A stretch of DNA of 51,535 nt. Source: DASPJR01 sp035628505 (lineage in GTDB: Bacteria; Planctomycetota; SZUA-567; H5-PLA8). The stretch spans positions 1 through 51,535 of the forward strand of contig DASPJR010000204.1 in the NCBI GenBank assembly GCA_035628505.1, read 5' to 3'. The notes under the pieces are model-generated. The model was not told the DNA's origin. It searched no databases and was given only the letters and a program-made list of their open reading frames with translations. The position numbers were made by a program, and so were the translations under genes. Below are positions 1 to 9,341 of the stretch, piece by piece; the first letter of the stretch is position 1, and every line of letters starts with the position of its first letter.

Positions 1-1
1 T

Positions 2-415
2 ACGCCGCGCACGACGAAGGGACACCTCACGCGCGCGGTCATCGAAGGCGTCGCCTACAGCCTGCGCGACTGCCTGGAAATTTTCCGCGGCATGAAAGTG
101 CCGGTCGAAGAAGTGCGCGTGACCGGCGGCGGCGCGAAGAATGATTTCTGGTACCAGACGCTCGCGGACACATTCGGCCAGAGCACCTGCGCCCTGGTCG
201 CCAGCGAAGGTGCCGCCTACGGCGTTGCGCTACTCGCCGCCGTCGGCACGAAGGAATTCAAGAATATTGAGGAGGCCTGCGAAGCAACGGTCCGTACTTG
301 TAACACCGTGAAGCCCGACGCCAAGCGCGCCGCTGTTTACAACAAGTATTACCCGATCTGGAACGGCCTCTACAGATCGCTCAAGAGCGACTTTGAGAAG
401 CTGGCGCAGGTGTAA
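2..415 (+). CDS. xylB: Xylulokinase-like FGGY sugar kinase, C-terminal fragment
   Basis: The frame is open from the window edge to a TAA, so this is the last 137 residues of a truncated gene. It carries the C-terminal FGGY fold signature: an H-x-x-RAVIEGVAYSLRD helix, then VTGGGAKNDFW and QTLAD, then AAYGVALLAA. This segment matches xylulokinases, which phosphorylate D-xylulose with ATP in the cytoplasm. The sugar-binding N-terminal half is missing, so another FGGY substrate cannot be excluded. A hairpin at 1040-1064 could end this transcript together with the toxin-antitoxin pair that follows 43 bp downstream. Family is firm; substrate is inferred. Confidence 0.82.
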   Translation, partial: TPRTTKGHLTRAVIEGVAYSLRDCLEIFRGMKVPVEEVRVTGGGAKNDFWYQTLADTFGQSTCALVASEGAAYGVALLAAVGTKEFKNIEEACEATVRTCNTVKPDAKRAAVYNKYYPIWNGLYRSLKSDFEKLAQV

Positions 416-445
416 AGATGAACCAGAACTTTGACCAGATAATAG

Positions 446-458
446 ACTATGGTATAGT
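446..458. promoter_or_regulatory. Inverted repeat at the toxin start, possible autoregulatory operator
   Basis: ACTAT (446-450) and ATAGT (454-458) form an inverted repeat with a 3-base centre directly against the toxin ATG. TTGACC at 431-436 lies 16 bp before TATAGT (453-458). That pair looks like a sigma-70 promoter but would start transcription downstream of the ATG, so I read the block as a possible operator rather than a proven promoter. Toxin-antitoxin operons are usually autoregulated at such palindromes. Confidence 0.3.
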
Positions 459-782
459 ATGGGTGCATGGACTGTTACCTTTGAAGAGCGTGTAGCCGAC
501 GATCTTCAATGGTTTGCAAAAAAGGAGCGCAGACTCGTATTTGAATCGTTGATGTCCATGCTGGAAGACGATCCGACAGTTGAGACAAAGAATGTAAAGA
601 CGCTCCGGGCGAACAGATTTGCACAGAGAGAGCTTCGGATTCGGGGCAAGTACCGAGTGCTCTTCAACGTCGATACTGGTCAAAAGCGTGTTCTTGTCCT
701 CGCCATTGGTGAAAAGCAGGGTGAACGGCTGGTTGTTCGAGGAGAGGAGTTTACGGCGCACCATGAAGATGATCCCACTTAG
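459..782 (+). CDS. RelE/ParE-like toxin
   Basis: A 107-residue basic protein with the RelE/ParE superfamily layout: an N-terminal helix pair (FEERVADDLQWFAKKERR), then beta strands with RELRIRGKYRVLFNVD and the strand VLVLAIGEKQ. The R-E-L-R-x-R-G-K-Y-R-V-L-F pattern is typical of the mRNA-interferase/ParE fold. Its stop lies 20 bp inside the next gene, which encodes a Phd/YefM-like antitoxin, so the two are probably translationally coupled. The toxin comes first, as in HigBA-type modules, the reverse of relBE. Whether it cleaves mRNA or blocks gyrase cannot be told from sequence. Confidence 0.75.
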   Translation: MGAWTVTFEERVADDLQWFAKKERRLVFESLMSMLEDDPTVETKNVKTLRANRFAQRELRIRGKYRVLFNVDTGQKRVLVLAIGEKQGERLVVRGEEFTAHHEDDPT

Positions 783-1005
783 CAAGGCTAAAGCGAATTT
801 GAGTAAATACGCACGCGATTGCCGTAAAGAATCGATTGTCGTAACCGTCAACGGCGAACCCTCCTTTGAAATCGTCCCCATCAATCCCGATGATGACTTG
901 ATCGACCAATTGATCGCGCACAATCCAAAGTTTCGCAAGATGCTAGAAGCACGTTTGAAAGGCAAGACAATCAGCGCTGACGAGATGCGCAAGCGTCTGC
1001 GCTGA
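763..1005 (+). CDS. Phd/YefM-like antitoxin
   Basis: An 80-residue protein starting MKMIPLSKAKANLSKYARDC, the N-terminal DNA-binding signature of Phd/YefM antitoxins (I-x-x-S-x-A-K-x-x-L), followed by VVTVNGEPSFEIVPI and an acidic then basic helical tail that would wrap the toxin. I chose the ATG at 763; a second in-frame ATG lies at 769. The start overlaps the toxin gene by 20 bp. It probably neutralises the upstream RelE/ParE-like protein and represses the pair, perhaps at the inverted repeat at 446-458. Confidence 0.72.
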   Translation: MKMIPLSKAKANLSKYARDCRKESIVVTVNGEPSFEIVPINPDDDLIDQLIAHNPKFRKMLEARLKGKTISADEMRKRLR

Positions 1006-1039
1006 TTTTTTTCAATCTCGTGTGTATTCAGCTGTGCCA

Positions 1040-1064
1040 CGGGCAGCCCGCTGTTGGCTGCCCG
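1040..1064 (+). terminator. Hairpin, possible terminator after the toxin-antitoxin pair
   Basis: CGGGCAGCC (1040-1048) and GGCTGCCCG (1056-1064) form a perfect 9-bp stem with a 7-base loop between the antitoxin stop and the sulfatase start. Only a weak T tract follows, so intrinsic termination is plausible but unproven. Confidence 0.45.
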
Positions 1065-1102
1065 CGCTGTTTGATGGCTCGGATGTTTCATGAGGGGAGC
1101 TT

Positions 1103-2437
1103 ATGCATCGCATTGCCGTTCTGCTGTTGACGCTTCTGACGTCCTTCGCTTTCGCCGCCGACAAGCCCAACATCATTTTCATCCTCGCCGATGATCTCGG
1201 CTACGGCGATCTGGGCTGTTATGGGCAGAAGCGCATCAAGACGCCGAACATCGACAAGCTCGCCGAAGAGGGCATGCGCTTCACGCAGGCGTACGCCGGC
1301 AGCACCGTCTGCGCGCCGTCGCGCTGCGCGCTAATGACCGGCAAGCACATGGGTCACGCGCACATCCGCGGCAACGGCAAAGTCTTCTTGCGCAACGAAG
1401 ATGTGACCGTCGCGAAGCTCCTAAAAAAAGCAGGCTACACCACCGCGAACATCGGCAAGTGGGGCCTGGGCGATCCGGGAACCGATGGCGTGCCCGCGAA
1501 GCAGGGCTTCGATGAGTTTTTCGGCTATCTCAATCATGTCCACGCGCACGATTACTATCCCAATCATCTCTTCCGCCACGAGGAGCGCGTGCCGCTTCCA
1601 GGCAATGCGGACGGGAAGAGGGGTGCGTACACCAGCGACCTGTTCACGCAGGAAGCGCTCAACTTTGTCGAACGGCAGAAGGACAAACCGTTTTTTCTCT
1701 TCCTCGCCTACACAACGCCGCATGGCAACAACGAGCAGATCCACAAAGGCGATGGCATGCAGGTGCCATCTGACGAGCCGTACAGCAAAGAGGACTGGCC
1801 GCAGAACGAAAAGAATTTCGCGGCGATGATCACGCGTATGGATCGCGATATTGGCTCGCTGATGGCAAAGCTTAAAGAGCTCGGCATTGACGAGAAGACG
1901 CTCGTTATTTTTTCAAGCGACAACGGTCCTCACGCCGAAGGTCACGCGCCGAAATATTTTCAGAGCAGCGGGCCGCTGCGCGGTATGAAGCGCGACCTCA
2001 CCGAAGGCGGCATCCGCGTTCCGGCGATCGCGCGCTGGCCGGGAAAGATAAAAGCTGGATCAGTCAGCGAACACGTGTGGGCCTTCTGGGACTTTATGCC
2101 GACCGCGTGCGAGCTCGCCGGTATTACGCCGCCTCAAGACATCAACGGCATTTCCATGAAAAACGCGCTGCTCGGCGGTGAGCAGAAGCAGCACGAATAC
2201 CTCTATTGGGAATTCCACGAACGCGGTTTCACGCAGGCCGTGCGCATGGGAAACTGGAAAGCCGTCCGAAACGTTCACGGAAAACCGACGGAGCTCTACG
2301 ATCTGAGCAAAGACATCGGCGAAGAAAAGAATCTCGCCGCGCAGCATCCCGATATCGTGAAGAAAGCCGAGGAGCTCTTCAAAACAGCGCGCGTGGACTC
2401 GGCCGAGTTTCCGATCCGCGAGCCGAAGAAGAAGTGA
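1103..2437 (+). CDS. Secreted sulfatase (S1 family, formylglycine type)
   Basis: 444 residues with an N-terminal signal peptide (hydrophobic residues 5-18, cleavage near Ala18). The sulfatase signature C-A-P-S-R lies at residues 70-74; Cys70 is the residue a formylglycine-generating enzyme would oxidise, and LMTGK follows. Metal ligands are visible as the Asp30-Asp31 pair and in FSSDNGPH. The enzyme would hydrolyse sulfate esters in the periplasm or outside; many PVC homologues act on sulfated polysaccharides, but the substrate cannot be read here. A strong ribosome site (GAGGGGAG) precedes the ATG. It is a single gene, followed by a dispersed repeat pair and a convergent glycosidase-like gene. 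Confidence 0.93.
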   Translation: MHRIAVLLLTLLTSFAFAADKPNIIFILADDLGYGDLGCYGQKRIKTPNIDKLAEEGMRFTQAYAGSTVCAPSRCALMTGKHMGHAHIRGNGKVFLRNEDVTVAKLLKKAGYTTANIGKWGLGDPGTDGVPAKQGFDEFFGYLNHVHAHDYYPNHLFRHEERVPLPGNADGKRGAYTSDLFTQEALNFVERQKDKPFFLFLAYTTPHGNNEQIHKGDGMQVPSDEPYSKEDWPQNEKNFAAMITRMDRDIGSLMAKLKELGIDEKTLVIFSSDNGPHAEGHAPKYFQSSGPLRGMKRDLTEGGIRVPAIARWPGKIKAGSVSEHVWAFWDFMPTACELAGITPPQDINGISMKNALLGGEQKQHEYLYWEFHERGFTQAVRMGNWKAVRNVHGKPTELYDLSKDIGEEKNLAAQHPDIVKKAEELFKTARVDSAEFPIREPKKK

Positions 2438-2622
2438 ACGAACACGACTTCAACACAGAGGCACGGAGGACACAGAGTTCACAGAGAATTGCCGATGGGA
2501 ACCGCCAATAAACGCAGATGAACGCCGATGATTTTTAATGGGCATCTGTCTGCTGTATCCTACAATCCTTCTCTGTGACCTCTGTGCTCTCTGCGTCTCT
2601 GTGTTAAAGTCGTGTTCCGTTG
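2438..2622. repeat. Inverted pair of R2 dispersed repeats
   Basis: The left copy (2441-2490) starts GAACACGACTTCAACACAGA and continues as CACAGAG-like units; the right copy (about 2569-2619) is the reverse complement of the same consensus. About 80 bp separate them, including a second motif related to the spacer at 29280-29340. The unit fills the gap between two convergent genes. I call this family R2; many other copies lie in the window. Confidence 0.85.
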
Positions 2623-2625
2623 CTT

Positions 2626-5466
2626 TCATTTCGCCAGCAGCTTCAGCAGCCCTTCTTTCAGTTTCACGAACGCGTCGCCGTTTAGACTCTTGAACGTCAC
2701 GGCGGCGGCGTCGTCTGTGAAGGCCTGCTTGAATTCGGTGCTCATGGGGATCAGCTGCGAGACCAGCAGGCCGCTGTGCTGGCGGCCCCAGCCGTTTTTC
2801 TTTTCCAGCAGCCGGAGCAGTTCGCAGATCTGCGCGCCCTGGCGGAAGGCGTGGACGCGGAAGCTCGCGACCGCATTGATGCCGAAACGCTTGCGCGCAT
2901 CCACGACCAGCGCGTTGCCGTAATCGGGATTGTCGCCCTTGTCGAAGGCATCGTCGCCGCCGAGGCCCTGCCAGGGAAGCGCGCCGTCGCACTCGTAGAC
3001 GTAGCACTTCACACACCACGCGGTCGATTCCAAATTCGCGCGGTCATTCGCGTTTGCGCCGCCGTAACCGACCAGCTTCGTTGGCATGCGGCGCTTGTGC
3101 TCGCGCAGGAGGTAGGGCATTTCGAACGCAACTCCCGCGGGCACGACGGTCAGCTCCATCAGTCCGTCGCTCACATTGCCCTGCCACATCGGCCGGCTGA
3201 CATCGGCGCGGTACACGAGCTGGGGCCATACTCCAGCGTTCTCACGTGGAAGCTTCATGCCTTCAAAATCGACGGACCATGCGCGCTTCACGCCTTGGTG
3301 GAAGAGCGCGCTGTAGTAATTGAGCGCCCGCCAATCGAGGTATTCGTTGGGCTCGTCCATCATCCAGGCCGTGCCTTCGGGCCCGTTCTTGCAATACTGG
3401 TGCTTGTTGTTCTGGAAGCACTGCAGCTGTGTTCTTAACCAGCCCTTCTCATTCGCGTGCTTGGCAAAATCTTCAGAGACGTTCGCGAATGCCTCGGCGT
3501 AACTTTTCGAAAGTGACTCTTCAATCGGCTTGGCCTTGATGTCGTGAATCGCCTTCCATTCTTTTCCGGTGGCCTTCACGCCCGGATCGTAGTGCTTCAG
3601 GAACGGCAGCGGCCAGTGTTCGAACATCGGGAGATAAAGGACGGGGACGGGCACGCCCGCGCGCGGGTTGTCTTTGAAAGCGCTTCCATCCAGCAGCGGT
3701 CCGAGATTCTTGTCGAAGTTCGACCAGTCTGTCACGCGGCCGTCGCTGCCGACACTGGGCACCCAATCCTTATGAATGTTGCCGTTCTGCGAATAAGGCA
3801 CGCGGTTGATCGTGGAACGGTTGTAGTGCGCAATGCGGAAAGAATCGAAAAAGAACTCGCTGCCCGCCACACCTGGCCCGCCATACGCGTTCAGCTCGGG
3901 ATTGAAGTTGATTTCCTTGGGGATCACTGCGCTGTAAATCACGAGCTTGAGATTCAGCGCCACTTTTCCGCCAGCGCCGCTGATTGTCAGCGTGGCACTT
4001 TTTTCGCCTGCCGTCGCACTTTCTGGAACGATCAGATCGACGGCGACCGCCGCCGCTTTCTGATCCTTGATGTTGTTGTCGGCAGCAGGAATCGCGAGCG
4101 TGCCGTCTTTCAGCGGAATGGCATACTCGGCCTGCCACTGGTTCTTGATCTTCACAAACCAGGTGCGCCAGAGCTTCGTTTGAATGCCGTCGAGTCCGCT
4201 GATCTCGATTTTGAGATCATCAATCGGTTCTGCGGCCTCAAGCGCCAGGTTGAACGAGGCGATCTCGCCGCGCGCGGCTGCGATGCGGACCGTTGCGCTT
4301 GCTGCGTCCCAGACACTGTTCTTTGATGCTGCGTTCTCGGCGCCTTCTTCCAGTATGATTTTGCCGCTCAGCGGATCGAGCTTGCTGACTTCCGGATACG
4401 CCCACGCCTTCAGCTTGCCGGCGATCTCCGGCGCATTTCCGCCCTGCGGATTCCACTCGCTGGGCGGCAGCGCGGGTACGCTTGCCTTGGCGCTCGATTT
4501 TCCGCTGCCGACGGCGAACGCGGAGAGGTTTCCCGCGGCATCCATTGCGGCCATTTCGATTTTGAACTCGCTGTCGGGCTGCAGGAATTCCAGCACCGTC
4601 GTCTGCTTCGTTCCCGCCTTTGCGGCGAAAGGCGTCTGCCAGCGCGGCAGTTCCTGCCCGTTCAGCTTGATCACGAACGCAAAGGCGTCCTGGGGAACCG
4701 TGAACGAAAGCACGCCTGCGCCGTGCGTTGGCGACGCATCGGACAGCGAAGGCGTGAGCGAAATATCGCTCGGCGGCTGCGGCGCAGTCATGTCGTCGCC
4801 GGCGAATGTCACGATGAGGTACGGCGGCTTTTTGCTTTCGCGGGTGTAGATCGTGCAGTTGCGGTCAACGCCGGTGGAGCCGTCCATGATCAGAAAGCCG
4901 TGCGACGTTCCGCCGATCAGCGCCTGAACGAGTTTCACATCCACAGGAATGGTGAAGTAACCGTCTTTTGGATCGCCGCCGTCGCTGTCGCAGCGGAGCG
5001 TATTGCCGTTACCGAACGCGACGTCCCACACTTTCGATCCGGGGAACGCCCATGGCCGCGTTTTATAACTGGCTTCGTTGAACGTGGCGCCGTGACCCTT
5101 TTCGTCGCGCGCGTAGCTCGTGCCTTCGCCCTCGACCCACGGGCTGCTCACGGTGGAGAGCGTGAACCAGCGCAGATCGGTGCCGCGTTCTGGCGAGTAG
5201 CGCGCGCCGCCAGCGGGCGCCACATGCAGTGTGGCACTCTGGATCGTCTTGCCTTTGAGCTTTGCAACATCGAAATCGATGATGCCGAATTCCTGGTAGA
5301 TCTTGAGCTTCATGCGCTCGGACTTGCCGCCGTTGCTGTCCTTCTCGGCCGTGACCGCTGACGAGAGAGACACGTCCGCCTTCGCCGGGCATTTAACCGT
5401 TTCCGCCGCGTGCGCCAACGTGCATGCGAGCGCCGCCATTCCGATGACCCGCCGAATCAAGCTCAT
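2626..5466 (-). CDS. Secreted DUF4091 (GH123-like) protein with N-terminal DNRLRE-like domain
   Basis: Read from the ATG at 5466, which gives a signal peptide (MSLIRRVIGMAALACTLAHA) and a G-rich ribosome site; the frame stays open 19 codons further upstream. 946 residues. Residues about 20-250 resemble a DNRLRE/CBM96-like beta domain of secreted proteins. A fibronectin-like stretch follows, then a large C-terminal region (from about 450) with the DUF4091 pattern of GH123-type glycosidase-like proteins, including TAWMMDEPNEYLDW and a terminal (beta/alpha)8-like region with WGRQHSGLL. A role in extracellular polysaccharide breakdown fits the nearby sulfatase, but substrate and activity are inferred. 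Confidence 0.72.
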   Translation of the reverse strand: MSLIRRVIGMAALACTLAHAAETVKCPAKADVSLSSAVTAEKDSNGGKSERMKLKIYQEFGIIDFDVAKLKGKTIQSATLHVAPAGGARYSPERGTDLRWFTLSTVSSPWVEGEGTSYARDEKGHGATFNEASYKTRPWAFPGSKVWDVAFGNGNTLRCDSDGGDPKDGYFTIPVDVKLVQALIGGTSHGFLIMDGSTGVDRNCTIYTRESKKPPYLIVTFAGDDMTAPQPPSDISLTPSLSDASPTHGAGVLSFTVPQDAFAFVIKLNGQELPRWQTPFAAKAGTKQTTVLEFLQPDSEFKIEMAAMDAAGNLSAFAVGSGKSSAKASVPALPPSEWNPQGGNAPEIAGKLKAWAYPEVSKLDPLSGKIILEEGAENAASKNSVWDAASATVRIAAARGEIASFNLALEAAEPIDDLKIEISGLDGIQTKLWRTWFVKIKNQWQAEYAIPLKDGTLAIPAADNNIKDQKAAAVAVDLIVPESATAGEKSATLTISGAGGKVALNLKLVIYSAVIPKEINFNPELNAYGGPGVAGSEFFFDSFRIAHYNRSTINRVPYSQNGNIHKDWVPSVGSDGRVTDWSNFDKNLGPLLDGSAFKDNPRAGVPVPVLYLPMFEHWPLPFLKHYDPGVKATGKEWKAIHDIKAKPIEESLSKSYAEAFANVSEDFAKHANEKGWLRTQLQCFQNNKHQYCKNGPEGTAWMMDEPNEYLDWRALNYYSALFHQGVKRAWSVDFEGMKLPRENAGVWPQLVYRADVSRPMWQGNVSDGLMELTVVPAGVAFEMPYLLREHKRRMPTKLVGYGGANANDRANLESTAWCVKCYVYECDGALPWQGLGGDDAFDKGDNPDYGNALVVDARKRFGINAVASFRVHAFRQGAQICELLRLLEKKNGWGRQHSGLLVSQLIPMSTEFKQAFTDDAAAVTFKSLNGDAFVKLKEGLLKLLAK

Positions 5467-5584
5467 GGATGCCCCCGTTCGCATCAGACGCCTTAGTCGC
5501 ATATGCGTTACAACGCTATACACCGCGCTATAAAGCAGCGTTGAGCCTGTTTTGTTGATTGAGAAGAAATTTGTTTAGCAACAG

Positions 5585-5676
5585 AAATCACAGAGGATGC
5601 ATAGTGTTCCATTCCTTAAGAATGTTCTCTGTGAACTCCGTGGCCTTCGTGCCTCTGTGTTGAAGTCGTGTTCGGG
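5585..5676 (-). repeat. R2 dispersed repeat copy
   Basis: The segment 5625-5676 reads on the minus strand as GAACACGACTTCAACACAGA followed by CACGAAGGCCACGGAG units. A degenerate inverted partner (CACAGAGGATGC) lies near 5589. It sits between the starts of one minus-strand gene and the stop of the next. Confidence 0.75.
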
Positions 5677-5690
5677 ACGCTGGTCGCGGA

Positions 5691-8600
5691 TTACTTGCTG
5701 CCAACGCCCGAGATCAGCACCAGCGATTTGACTTCCAATTCGGTCAGCGCGCGATTGAAGATTGCGGCGCCGGAGATGCTTCCGTTGAAGTATTCGACGC
5801 TTCCGCCCGGGTCGGCGCCTACCGAGACGAACTCGGGGAAATCGCGCCGCAGCGGCGGTTCAGAAAATGGATAGACGGCGTCCCGTTCACCATTGATCCA
5901 GAGCGAGAGAGATTTCGCATCCCATGTCGCGCCAACCATGACCCACTTGTTTTGCGGGAGCGGCTTCTTTGTGGTGAACGAATTTCTACCTTCTTCGCTA
6001 AACCTGTTCTCGGGATAGTTGGCGAAAAAGATCATGCGGTGGTCGGACTTGAGCATCAATGTAAAGTCCACGTGGGCGCGGTCGCCGCGGCAGAGCAGAC
6101 CCGCCCAGCTCCCGACGGGCCGGTCGATGCGCACCCAGACGAACGCTGAGCCCGTTGCGGAGATATTCTTCACCGCAGGCGATGCCGGGTAATTCAGGTA
6201 ACTGCTGGCGAAGGACATGTGCTTGCCGGCCAGTTCCTGAACGACCGAAACTTTGCCGTGTTCGTTGGGCACCGTGTTCGTGGTGAATTCCCGGGTCGTA
6301 CCCTGCGGACAGACCGTCGGGCTTGCCCAGAAGACCATGCCCATCTGCTTGAACGCATCCGGCACGTTCACAGGCGGAAGCTGCGACTGCGCCAGCGACG
6401 CTGCGCTGCTTGCTTTGATCACTTCCAGGTCGTCGAAAGCCACGACAATCGGCGTTGCGCCGCGGTTGCGGATGTACACTTCAACCTGCACGTTCCCGCG
6501 CTGCGGCGTAAAGACCATCTCCGTCCTGGCCCAGTCAGAGCGCGCGACCAGCGACTGCTGCGTCGTGTCACCCCTGCCCCGGCCCTCCTGGTAGGTCAGC
6601 ACCGCGCGGCCCGCGTCGCCAGATTTGATAATGCGCATCCACGCGCTGAACTTGTACTGAACGCCGGGTTCAAGCGTCAGCTCCTGCGAGAGTATGCCGC
6701 GGCTGTCGGGGAGAATCGTGAACTGCAGGGCCGTGTTTCCGCCGTGCGGCCGTTCATCCATTGCATCTATCTTGGCGCCTTCGCCGACCTGCCAGCTCTC
6801 TGTGCCCTGCTCAAAATCACCGTTCTTGAGCAGGTTCGTGCCGGCTGCTGCGGCATTGACCTTCTGCTTCACAGCCGCAAGCTTGTCCTTGATCGTCGCG
6901 GCAAACTGCGTTTTTCCAAAAGCGGTCTCGAACTTAACAATTTTCTCCTGCAGCAACTTGGCGTCTGCGTCGGTGAGCTTCTGCGGCGTCGAGCGCAGCT
7001 GGATTTCACCCCACGCGGCGGGCGCGGCCGCTTCCGCCAGCGCGGCCTCCTTTTCCTGCTGCAGGCGCTGAACGTGCTGGCGGCAGTGCGCAGCAAGCGG
7101 GTAATTCTCGCAGAGCACCAGGTTCTCGAGCGCGCCCTGCGCGTCCTTGTTCTGGATGCGCATGTACGCAAGCGCCACGCGTTGCGGGTCGCTCTGCGGC
7201 GAATAGCTCGGCAGCGTCTTTTTGCGCTGCGCCTCGGTGAGATCGGCGATCTTTACCGGCTGCACGGCGACCACACCGGCCATGGCGATCTCGAGCGAGA
7301 TTACGCCGTCCTGCACTTTCGCGATCTTGCCTTTGACGACTTTTCCGCTGCTCAGTTCAAGCTCGACGTTCTTGCCTTTGAGCTCGGATAGCCCGGCCTG
7401 CTCGAACTTTTCCTTGTCATCGAAGGCACCGGCGACTTCGACCATTGCTTTGGCCACTGCGTCGACCTGTTCGTTGCGCGTGATCGCCGGATCTTTCGCG
7501 GCTTCCTGCGCAATCTGCAGCGCCGCCTTCAGGTCTTTTGTCTCAAGCACGGCCTTGTCGAAATTCTGCAGAGACTGGGCGAGCTGCTTAACGGCCGCGA
7601 TCGCTTCTTTCTTCTTCTTGAGCTCGCCTTCGTTTGCCAGCTCGTCATTCAATTTCTTTTTCAGTGACGCCACGATGTTCGCCGTCGGCGCGTAAGTTAT
7701 TTTCTCGGCTTCTTCGAGCGCCTTGAGGCCCTGGCCAGGTTCGATATTCGCGGAGAACTCTTCGACCTTCTTCACGATCACGCTGATTTTGCCTTCGGCG
7801 TCCTGGTGCAGCGCTTTGCTCTTTTCGCCGGCCCTTTCCTTGAGCACCTCCGCGAACCTGGGCGGAAGATTCTGAAGCAGCGCGAGCGCCGCATCGTAGT
7901 TGCCCTCGGCGGCCGCGGCCTGCGCCTTCTCTTCGATGTTCTTGAAGGCGGTCTCGGCCGCAGCGCTCTGGCGGGTCTGCAGCGCGGCGAGCGCGTCTTC
8001 CACCTTGTCCTGAATCTCGGCTTCGGCAGGCGTACCCTTGGCGGCCTGCGCCGCGCGGCGGTAACGCTGCGTGATGTCATCGAAGGCGTCGGCGTTCTTC
8101 TGTTCGAATTCCTGCGCGGCTTTGAACAGTTCGGCTGGATCCACGGCCGGCTTCGGAGGTGTCTTCGCGACTGGCGCAATGGGTTGCTGAGTCGCTCCCG
8201 CAGGCGGGCCCTTCATTTCAGCAGGGCGCTCGGCTACTGGTTGAGCGGGCGGTTTCTTTGTGTCGTTCTGCGCGACTTTTTCGGGTTTGCCGCCGCCTTT
8301 AAAAGCCAGCGCCAGAACAATCAGCGCCGCAGCGGCGCCGCCAACGTAGAGCAGCGTATTTTTTCCGCCCTGCGTTTCTTCGGCCTCATGGCGCCGCTCG
8401 CCCACAGGCTGGCGCGGCCCGGTGGTGTGACGGATCGGAACGTGCGGGCCTTCGGTGACTTCCTTATTGATGGCCTTGTCGATCTGCTTGATGAGCTCCG
8501 CGGGCGTCTGGATGCGCGCCTCGCGTTTCTTCTGCATCATTTTCTCTATCAGCCGGCTGCAGGCCTCACTGACGGCCGGGTTGGCCTTGCGCGCGCTCGG

Positions 8601-9341
8601 CACCGGCTCGGTGAGATGCATGGACATGATCACCGCGCCGGTCTGGCCCTGGTACGGCGGATGGCCGACCACGAGGTGATACAGCGTCCCGCCCAGCGCA
8701 TAAATATCAGTGCGGATGTCGATCTCGGTCGCCGCGCCGCGGACCTGTTCGGGCGCCATGTAATAGGGCGTGCCGACCGCCTGCCCACTCTGGGTGAGGC
8801 TGGCATCTTCGTGCATCTGCTTGGCAAGGCCCAGATCAGCCAGCTTGGCTTCGCCGCGCTGCGTCAGCAAAATATTGTCGGGCTTGATGTCGCGGTGAAC
8901 CATGTCGTGCGCGGCGACAGCTTCAAGCGCCTGCGCGACCTGGCGGATGATCGCCAGCGCACGCTCTTCGGGGATGACCTTCTGTTCTTCAAGGACCTTT
9001 TTCAGCGTCGGGCCATCGACGTACTCCATGGCAAAGTACCACAGACCGCTGACGGGATCCTTGCCGACATCGATGCCCTGGACCACATGAGGATGATTGA
9101 GCTTTGCCGACGCGCGCGCCTCGCGCTGAAAGCGTTCGCAGAAGGTCGTGTCCTTGGCGATGCTGGGCGGAAGAATCTTCAGGGCGACGATGCGATCAAG
9201 GGATTTCTGGCGGGCTTTGTAGACGGCGCCCATGCCGCCCTGGCCGAGCTTGCCAAGGATCTCGTAATTAGCGACCTCCTTGACGCGCTGCGACGGGGGG
9301 TTGGGACCTCCCGGAGCCTGTGGCGAAGACGGCGTTGACAT
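5691..9341 (-). CDS. Membrane-anchored Ser/Thr protein kinase with CBM-like and LamG domains
   Basis: 1216 residues from the ATG at 9341. The kinase domain spans about 26-290: glycine loop GQGGMG (34-39), lysine of VALK (K55), catalytic HRD with D151 then IKPDN, DLG with D169, and APEQ. A single membrane span lies near 329-348 (LLYVGGAAAALIVLALAF). Beyond it comes a long Ala/Glu/Lys-rich helical region, a small LSm-like beta segment (LKGKNVELELSSGKVVKGK), a CBM4/9-like jelly roll starting NLLKNGDFEQG, and a C-terminal LamG/concanavalin-like domain with WINGERD. The layout fits a planctomycete-type kinase that senses an extracytoplasmic ligand; ligand and targets are unknown. Confidence 0.93.
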   Translation of the reverse strand: MSTPSSPQAPGGPNPPSQRVKEVANYEILGKLGQGGMGAVYKARQKSLDRIVALKILPPSIAKDTTFCERFQREARASAKLNHPHVVQGIDVGKDPVSGLWYFAMEYVDGPTLKKVLEEQKVIPEERALAIIRQVAQALEAVAAHDMVHRDIKPDNILLTQRGEAKLADLGLAKQMHEDASLTQSGQAVGTPYYMAPEQVRGAATEIDIRTDIYALGGTLYHLVVGHPPYQGQTGAVIMSMHLTEPVPSARKANPAVSEACSRLIEKMMQKKREARIQTPAELIKQIDKAINKEVTEGPHVPIRHTTGPRQPVGERRHEAEETQGGKNTLLYVGGAAAALIVLALAFKGGGKPEKVAQNDTKKPPAQPVAERPAEMKGPPAGATQQPIAPVAKTPPKPAVDPAELFKAAQEFEQKNADAFDDITQRYRRAAQAAKGTPAEAEIQDKVEDALAALQTRQSAAAETAFKNIEEKAQAAAAEGNYDAALALLQNLPPRFAEVLKERAGEKSKALHQDAEGKISVIVKKVEEFSANIEPGQGLKALEEAEKITYAPTANIVASLKKKLNDELANEGELKKKKEAIAAVKQLAQSLQNFDKAVLETKDLKAALQIAQEAAKDPAITRNEQVDAVAKAMVEVAGAFDDKEKFEQAGLSELKGKNVELELSSGKVVKGKIAKVQDGVISLEIAMAGVVAVQPVKIADLTEAQRKKTLPSYSPQSDPQRVALAYMRIQNKDAQGALENLVLCENYPLAAHCRQHVQRLQQEKEAALAEAAAPAAWGEIQLRSTPQKLTDADAKLLQEKIVKFETAFGKTQFAATIKDKLAAVKQKVNAAAAGTNLLKNGDFEQGTESWQVGEGAKIDAMDERPHGGNTALQFTILPDSRGILSQELTLEPGVQYKFSAWMRIIKSGDAGRAVLTYQEGRGRGDTTQQSLVARSDWARTEMVFTPQRGNVQVEVYIRNRGATPIVVAFDDLEVIKASSAASLAQSQLPPVNVPDAFKQMGMVFWASPTVCPQGTTREFTTNTVPNEHGKVSVVQELAGKHMSFASSYLNYPASPAVKNISATGSAFVWVRIDRPVGSWAGLLCRGDRAHVDFTLMLKSDHRMIFFANYPENRFSEEGRNSFTTKKPLPQNKWVMVGATWDAKSLSLWINGERDAVYPFSEPPLRRDFPEFVSVGADPGGSVEYFNGSISGAAIFNRALTELEVKSLVLISGVGSK

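Noticed and set aside
431..458. TTGACC-16-TATAGT promoter for the toxin gene
   Set aside because: The -10 touches the ATG, so transcripts would start inside the gene. Kept only as a possible operator.
7806..9338. Long plus-strand open frame of about 510 codons
   Set aside because: It is the complement of the kinase gene, a side effect of high GC. The kinase frame has catalytic motifs, the plus frame has none.
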